A stretch of DNA of 64,000 nt from Candidatus Thiodiazotropha sp. LNASS1 (GTDB lineage Bacteria > Pseudomonadota > Gammaproteobacteria > Chromatiales > Chromatiaceae): the NCBI RefSeq assembly GCF_964212655.1, contig NZ_OZ156465.1, positions 3,844,001-3,908,000 of the forward strand, written 5' to 3'. This document shows, piece after piece, positions 59,800 through 64,000 of this stretch; positions within the stretch are counted from its first letter, which is position 1, and each line of letters starts with the position of its first letter. The notes below the pieces were generated by a model. The model had not been told where the DNA came from, made no database searches, and saw only the letters and a program-made list of their open reading frames with translations. The position numbers were made by a program, and so were the translations under genes.

Positions 59800-62370
59800 C
59801 TATGCGCGTGTCACCTTGACACCGCACTTCTTGTAGTCCGTCTCTTTCGAGAGCGGATCGGTCTGGTCGAGGGTCAGTTTGTTGACCAGGCGTCCCGCAT
59901 CGAACCAGGGCACGAAGATCAGGCCCTCGGGACACTTGTTGCGACCCTTGGTGTCGACCTTGCACACGATCTCGCCACGACGGGTGGTGAGCTTGGCCAG
60001 CGCACCGTTACGCAGACGACGTTTCTTGGCGTCTTTCGGGTGCATGTAGACCACCGCGTCGGGTACCGCACGATAGAGTTCGGGAACGCGACGGGTCATT
60101 GAACCGGAGTGCCAGTGCTCCAATACACGGCCGGTGCAGAGCCACAGATCGTACTCTTTATCCGGCGGCTCGGCGGCCGGCTCATAGGGCGCGGTGATGA
60201 TGTTGGCCTTGCCGTCAGGCTTGCCGTAAAACTTGACCCCTTCGCCCTTGGCGACATGGGGATCGTAGCCTTCGCGGAAACGCCACAGGGTCTCCTTGCC
60301 GTCGATCACAGGCCAGCGCATACCGCGGACTTTGTGGTAGGTATCGAAATCGGCCATCTCGTGACCCTTCTTCGGGATGCCCTCGACGGAATTGAAGAGA
60401 CGATACTCTTCAAACAGCCCCTTCTGTACGTAGAAGCCGAAGTCAGCCGACTCGTCGTTGTCGTACTTGTTGCCGCGGCTGTCGGTGACCTGTTCCACTG
60501 GGAACTTGTCGACCTGGCCGTTGGCGAAGAGCACATCAAACAGGGTCTTGCCCGCATACTCGGGCTTCTTCGCGATGAGATCTGCAGGCCAGACATCCTC
60601 GACCTTGACGTATTTGGCGAACTCCATGACCTGCCAGACGTCAGATTTGGCCTCACCCGGTGCGGCAACCTGCTGACGCCAGAACTGGGTACGACGTTCT
60701 GCGTTACCGTAGGCACCCTCCTTCTCTATCCACATGGCGGTCGGCAGGATCAGGTCTGCGGCCTGGGCCGATACCGTCGGATAGGGGTCGGAGACGGTGA
60801 TGAAGTTGTCCGGGTTGCGCCAACCGGGATAACTCTCGTCATTCATGTTGGCCGCAGCCTGCATGTTGTTGTTACACATGACCCAGAAGGTATTCATCTT
60901 GCCGTCGTTGAGGGCGCGATGCATGGCGACCGCATGGATCAGGGTCTTGCCCATGGGCTTGCCGCTGATGTCGGTCTGATCGGCGCCATCGGTCTTGCCG
61001 TTGGCCCTGGGGATCGTACCGGCCGGCAGCTTCCAGGTCTTCTCGGCGAACTTGCAGTGGGCATCCTTCTTGGTCACCAGGTCTGCGGGCAGACGGTGGG
61101 TGAAGGTGCCGACCTCGCGTGCGGTACCGCACGCGGAGGGCTGACCGGTCAGTGAGAAGGGGCTGTTGCCGGGTTCTGAGATCTTACCCATCAAAAGGTG
61201 GACGTTATAACAGAGGCCGTTGACCCAGACACCGCGGGTATGCTGGTTGAAACCCATGGTCCAGTAAGATGAGACCTTCTTCTTGGGATCGGCGTAGGCC
61301 TTGGCCAGTCTCAACAGTTTGTCCTTCGGCACCTTGGAGAGCTTGGCAGTGTACTCCAGGGTATAGGGCTCAACCGACTTGGCGTACTCTTCGAAACTGA
61401 TCTTGGTGAGCTTGCCCTTGGCCCGGTTCTTGGCTGCCTTCTCACGAGGATCGTTGGCACGCAGACCGTAACCGATATCGGTCGGGGTCTTGGTGAAGTT
61501 GACGTGCTTGTCGATGAACTCCTTGTTGTAGGCCTTGTTCTGGATGATGTAGTTGGCGATATAGTTGAGAATCGCCAGATCGGTCTGGGGCTCGAATACC
61601 ATGCCGTTGTCCGCCAGCTCGTAGCAGCGATGCTCGAAGGTGGAGAGCACATGGACTTCACAGCCGGGCTTGGTCAGACGGGTGTCGGTGAGACGGGACC
61701 AGAGAATCGGGTGCATCTCCGCCATGTTGGCGCCCCACAGCACGAAGACATCGGCGTGCTCCAGATCGTCGTAACAGCCCATCGGCTCATCGATACCGAA
61801 GGCGCGCATGAAGGCGCCCACCGCAGAGGCCATGCAGTGACGGGCGTTGGGTTCCAGGCTGTTGGAACGGAAACCGGCCTTCAACAGTTTCTGCGCAGCA
61901 TAGCCTTCCCACACGGTCCACTGACCGGAGCCAAACATGCCGACGCCTTTCGGGCCCTTGGCCTTACGGGCAGCGACCCATTTCTCGGCCATCGTCTTGA
62001 AGGCCTCTTCCCAGGAAACGGCTTCGAATTTGCCGTTCTTGTCATACTTGCCGTTGGTCTTGCGCAACAGCGGTTTGGTCAGCCGATCCTCACCATAGAG
62101 GATCTTCGGCAGAAAGTAGCCCTTGATACAGTTGAGGCCCTTGTTGACCGGTGCGTCAGGATCGCCCTGACTGGCCACGACTTTACCGTCTTTTACACCC
62201 ATCAGTACGCTGCAGCCGGTACCGCAGTAACGGCAGGCAGCCTTGTCCCAACGAATGCCGTCGTCTGCATCGGCAGCAACGGTTTGGCTGACCGGTAGGG
62301 TAACACCAGCCACGGAGGCTGCTGCGGCCACTGCATTACTCTTAATAAAATCTCTTCTAGTTAATTTCAC
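59800..62370 (-). CDS. napA: Periplasmic nitrate reductase catalytic subunit
   Basis: This 856-residue Mo-bisMGD enzyme reduces nitrate to nitrite. It has a Tat signal (RRDFIK), [4Fe-4S] ligands in [14 protein letters not shown] and GLNCIKG, and the Mo-ligating Cys in [13 protein letters not shown]. The length is typical. The start is GTG at 62370, with GGAGG a few bases upstream, overlapping napD by 14 nt. Confidence 0.98.
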   Translation of the reverse strand: MKLTRRDFIKSNAVAAAASVAGVTLPVSQTVAADADDGIRWDKAACRYCGTGCSVLMGVKDGKVVASQGDPDAPVNKGLNCIKGYFLPKILYGEDRLTKPLLRKTNGKYDKNGKFEAVSWEEAFKTMAEKWVAARKAKGPKGVGMFGSGQWTVWEGYAAQKLLKAGFRSNSLEPNARHCMASAVGAFMRAFGIDEPMGCYDDLEHADVFVLWGANMAEMHPILWSRLTDTRLTKPGCEVHVLSTFEHRCYELADNGMVFEPQTDLAILNYIANYIIQNKAYNKEFIDKHVNFTKTPTDIGYGLRANDPREKAAKNRAKGKLTKISFEEYAKSVEPYTLEYTAKLSKVPKDKLLRLAKAYADPKKKVSSYWTMGFNQHTRGVWVNGLCYNVHLLMGKISEPGNSPFSLTGQPSACGTAREVGTFTHRLPADLVTKKDAHCKFAEKTWKLPAGTIPRANGKTDGADQTDISGKPMGKTLIHAVAMHRALNDGKMNTFWVMCNNNMQAAANMNDESYPGWRNPDNFITVSDPYPTVSAQAADLILPTAMWIEKEGAYGNAERRTQFWRQQVAAPGEAKSDVWQVMEFAKYVKVEDVWPADLIAKKPEYAGKTLFDVLFANGQVDKFPVEQVTDSRGNKYDNDESADFGFYVQKGLFEEYRLFNSVEGIPKKGHEMADFDTYHKVRGMRWPVIDGKETLWRFREGYDPHVAKGEGVKFYGKPDGKANIITAPYEPAAEPPDKEYDLWLCTGRVLEHWHSGSMTRRVPELYRAVPDAVVYMHPKDAKKRRLRNGALAKLTTRRGEIVCKVDTKGRNKCPEGLIFVPWFDAGRLVNKLTLDQTDPLSKETDYKKCGVKVTRA

Positions 62371-62626
62371 GGTTCATTTCCTCCATCGACTCTTCACCGC
62401 CAAAGTGATAAATCAAAACAGTGTTCACGACGCCTTTCACGTCACGAAGGGCATTCATGGTGTCTGACACGGGTGACATCGACTCACCCTCGTCCTCAAT
62501 AGTGACAATCAATTTGTCTTCCTCGGTTCCTCCATGGACCTCGACTCCCTGGAACCCTTGCAGGCGTTGGCACACCTCGGCTCCCTGGGTCGGTTTGGTA
62601 TGGACGATCAAGCTGCATATATTCAT
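62357..62626 (-). CDS. napD: NapD chaperone for NapA
   Basis: This 89-residue ferredoxin-fold protein ([39 protein letters not shown]) binds the NapA Tat signal and holds export until the cofactor is inserted. The start overlaps the napF stop (ATGA) and the end overlaps the napA start. Confidence 0.94.
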   Translation of the reverse strand: MNICSLIVHTKPTQGAEVCQRLQGFQGVEVHGGTEEDKLIVTIEDEGESMSPVSDTMNALRDVKGVVNTVLIYHFGGEESMEEMNREIN

Positions 62627-63174
62627 GGATTGAGCATCTCCTCACGGACTTTTGTTGATACCGCGTGGTCATTTGAAATGGGGGTAATTGTTATTGATTT
62701 ACTCGGACAAACTGCGACGCAGGCCCCGCAGCCGGTACAGATTGAGAGATCGGGTTGCGGCTGTGAGCGGCCACCCGTCTGAAGCTGAAACCGAATTGCA
62801 CGTTCCTCGCAGATGTCGCCGCAGCTTCTGCAGACAACGCCATTGAGGGAGAGGCACGACTGTTCGATTTCGATCTCAAGCAACCAGGGTGGAGTGGATA
62901 AATCGTCGGGGAATTCCAAAGCCTTGGGTTGGCACACCTTTACGCAGTCGCCGCAAAATGTGCAATGACCCCGTGTGAAGTCAATCACAGGGAAGCCGCC
63001 TGACCCGTTGATGATAATTGCGGGTTGGCATGCCTTGATGCACTCATCGCAACGGTTGCAGAGTTCCAGGAAGCTGGAATCCCCAATCGACCAGGGTGGA
63101 TGTATGCCTCTGTGGCGACTGTTGACGTCGCCACGGAGGAACTGAACTCTGTCTATGGATATATCCACAATCAT
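62623..63174 (-). CDS. napF: NapF cytoplasmic ferredoxin
   Basis: This 183-residue protein has no export signal and four Cys clusters: CNRCDECIKACQ, CTFCGDCVKVCQ, CRSCGDICEE and CTGCGACVAVCP. NapF helps mature NapA or insert its cluster in the cytoplasm. It is the first gene of the nap operon. Confidence 0.95.
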   Translation of the reverse strand: MIVDISIDRVQFLRGDVNSRHRGIHPPWSIGDSSFLELCNRCDECIKACQPAIIINGSGGFPVIDFTRGHCTFCGDCVKVCQPKALEFPDDLSTPPWLLEIEIEQSCLSLNGVVCRSCGDICEERAIRFQLQTGGRSQPQPDLSICTGCGACVAVCPSKSITITPISNDHAVSTKVREEMLNP

Positions 63175-63270
63175 GCCTCAATCGAGGTAGTCGAATCGGC
63201 GAAAGCTCACCGGATTAAGTGACAATTTCTCAATGAGCCTAAAGTGTTTCACCAGAGGGGTGCGACCGCT

Positions 63271-63284
63271 TTGACACGGATCAA
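63271..63284 (-). promoter_or_regulatory. FNR box in the nap promoter
   Basis: TTGACACGGATCAA differs from TTGATNNNNATCAA at one position. Centred about 103 bp upstream of the napF start, it fits an FNR-activated promoter with a leader of roughly 60 nt if it sits at -41.5. Confidence 0.7.
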
Positions 63285-63330
63285 GGATTGAATGGAAAAG
63301 ATTAAGAATTTATTAATAGAATCAAGAAGT

Positions 63331-63346
63331 TACCAATATTTTGGTA
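63331..63346 (-). promoter_or_regulatory. NarP/NarL 7-2-7 site (promoter-proximal)
   Basis: TACCAAT, 2 nt, TTTGGTA: one heptamer fits TACYNMT and the other (TACCAAA on the opposite strand) differs only at the last base. This 7-2-7 inverted arrangement is the form bound by NarP and NarL. It lies about 60 bp upstream of the FNR box. Confidence 0.6.
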
Positions 63347-63354
63347 GTCCCTGT

Positions 63355-63370
63355 TACTACTATTTGGGTA
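63355..63370 (-). promoter_or_regulatory. NarP/NarL 7-2-7 site (promoter-distal)
   Basis: TACTACT, 2 nt, TTGGGTA: the second tandem heptamer pair, 24 bp centre-to-centre from the first, with the same 2-nt spacer AT. The regulator gene at 63455-64000 encodes a protein of the family that binds such sites. Confidence 0.55.
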
Positions 63371-63454
63371 GATTGTATATCGTATGAGGTAGAGAATCGG
63401 GTTGATGGAGGAAAATAATGACTTGAACGGATCGGTTGGAGGCAGTTGAAATGA

Positions 63455-64000
63455 TTAACGGCCAGCGGTGATTCCCTCTTTCAATGCCCACACGGCCGCT
63501 TCGGTTCGGGAGTGCAGGTTGAGCTTCTTGAGTAGATGCTTGACATGTACCTTGACCGTTCCTTCAGAGATATTCAGGACATTCGCAATTTGTTTGTTGC
63601 TCTGGCCCTGGGCTATGCATTGCAAAATCTCCTTCTCCCTGGCAGTCAGCGAGGTGATGGGATCCTTCACTTTGAGTTTGTCATCCTCCCTCAGTGCTTT
63701 CGCCAGTAATTGAGTCAGGTGGTCGCTGATCACCAGGGAGCCTTTCACCGCCTTACGGATCGATTTCAGGATATCCTCGGGTTCCATATCCTTCAGCAGA
63801 TAGCCGTCCGCACCCAGGCGTAAGGCGGTCAGAACATCCTCTTCATTATCGGACACGGTGAGCATAAGCACCCTGGAATCGATCTCCTGTTCTCTGATCG
63901 CCTTCAGGGTTTCGAGTCCGTTCATGCCCTTCATATTGATATCCAGCAGGATCAGGTCCGGATTGAACTGTTTCGCCACTACCAGTCCGTCCGGTCCGTT
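63455..64000 (-). CDS. NarL/FixJ-family response regulator (5' end beyond window)
   Basis: The visible 181 codons cover most of the receiver (phosphoacceptor Asp in DLILLDINMKG, switch region MLTVSDNE, Lys in GYLLKDMEPEDIL) and the LuxR-type helix-turn-helix (LTAREKEILQCIAQGQSNKQI, GTVKVHVKHLLKKLNLHSR). The first part of the receiver lies beyond base 64000. Its place upstream of napF and the two 7-2-7 sites between them suggest it is the nitrate/nitrite regulator (NarL/NarP role) of the operon; this is an inference. Confidence 0.9.
   Translation of the reverse strand, partial: NGPDGLVVAKQFNPDLILLDINMKGMNGLETLKAIREQEIDSRVLMLTVSDNEEDVLTALRLGADGYLLKDMEPEDILKSIRKAVKGSLVISDHLTQLLAKALREDDKLKVKDPITSLTAREKEILQCIAQGQSNKQIANVLNISEGTVKVHVKHLLKKLNLHSRTEAAVWALKEGITAGR

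Noticed and set aside
60109-62298. Long plus-strand open frames opposite napA
   Set aside because: These are antisense shadows caused by the codon bias of napA; the napA frame is unambiguous by motif and length.

Overview
The window is chromosomal DNA from a gammaproteobacterium. Gene content and gene-level similarity suggest a facultatively anaerobic sulfur-oxidiser-type lineage (Sedimenticola / Candidatus Thiodiazotropha / Chromatiales-like). This placement is an inference: there is no rRNA, tRNA or single-copy phylogenetic marker to confirm it. I saw no CRISPR array, phage or intact insertion sequence.

Layout. 1-4.3 kb: the end of an ABC exporter operon, a serine hydrolase, a lipoprotein alpha/beta hydrolase and a TSUP permease. 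4.3-8.1 kb: a membrane-anchored TPR-type protein, a DUF502 protein and two unrecognised genes. 8.1-13.7 kb: an RND pump with its adaptor, then a decayed dienelactone hydrolase (DLH) relic next to a DLH-fold protein that has lost its catalytic residues. 14.1-22.7 kb: pyruvate:ferredoxin oxidoreductase (nifJ), divergent from a group 3b-type [NiFe] hydrogenase operon (beta, gamma, delta, alpha subunits and maturation protease) that is interrupted by a structured inverted-repeat element. 22.8-25.2 kb: a Ser/Thr kinase-HDOD-GAF fusion.

25.3-36.1 kb is the most interesting region. A minus-strand operon encodes a 12-haem cytochrome c, a Tat-exported 4Fe-4S ferredoxin subunit, a Tat-exported DMSO-reductase-family molybdoenzyme and its TorD-like chaperone. 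It is divergent from a plus-strand operon for a PhnD-like periplasmic binding protein, a sensor histidine kinase and an NtrC-type sigma-54 activator. The intergenic region holds a near-perfect sigma-54 (-24/-12) promoter facing the molybdoenzyme operon and, about 180 bp upstream of its predicted start, a perfect 9+9 bp palindrome suited to be the activator's enhancer. The substrate is unknown.

36.3-44.3 kb: an Ig-repeat exported protein, YceI, a HIRAN protein, small proteins, a HAD phosphatase and the conserved pair rppH-ptsP. 44.4-49.4 kb: a minus-strand cluster encoding a FimV-like TPR protein, a receiver-like protein, a small GTPase, two roadblock or roadblock-like proteins, an overlapping 44-residue protein, a PAS protein and a PhnD-like protein without a signal peptide. 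This looks like a poorly described intracellular signalling or polarity module. 49.9-56.6 kb: an SH3/coiled-coil protein, argF, argD, a CopD-like membrane protein, an MscS-type channel, a small conserved-looking protein and moaA.

56.8-64 kb: the periplasmic nitrate reductase operon napFDAGHBC. Its promoter region carries an FNR box and two tandem 7-2-7 NarP/NarL sites, and a NarL-family regulator lies just upstream, cut by the window end. MoaA (molybdopterin), NapA and the uncharacterised molybdoenzyme make anaerobic molybdenum-dependent respiration the main theme. PFOR and the group 3b-type hydrogenase supply an anaerobic pyruvate/H2 branch.
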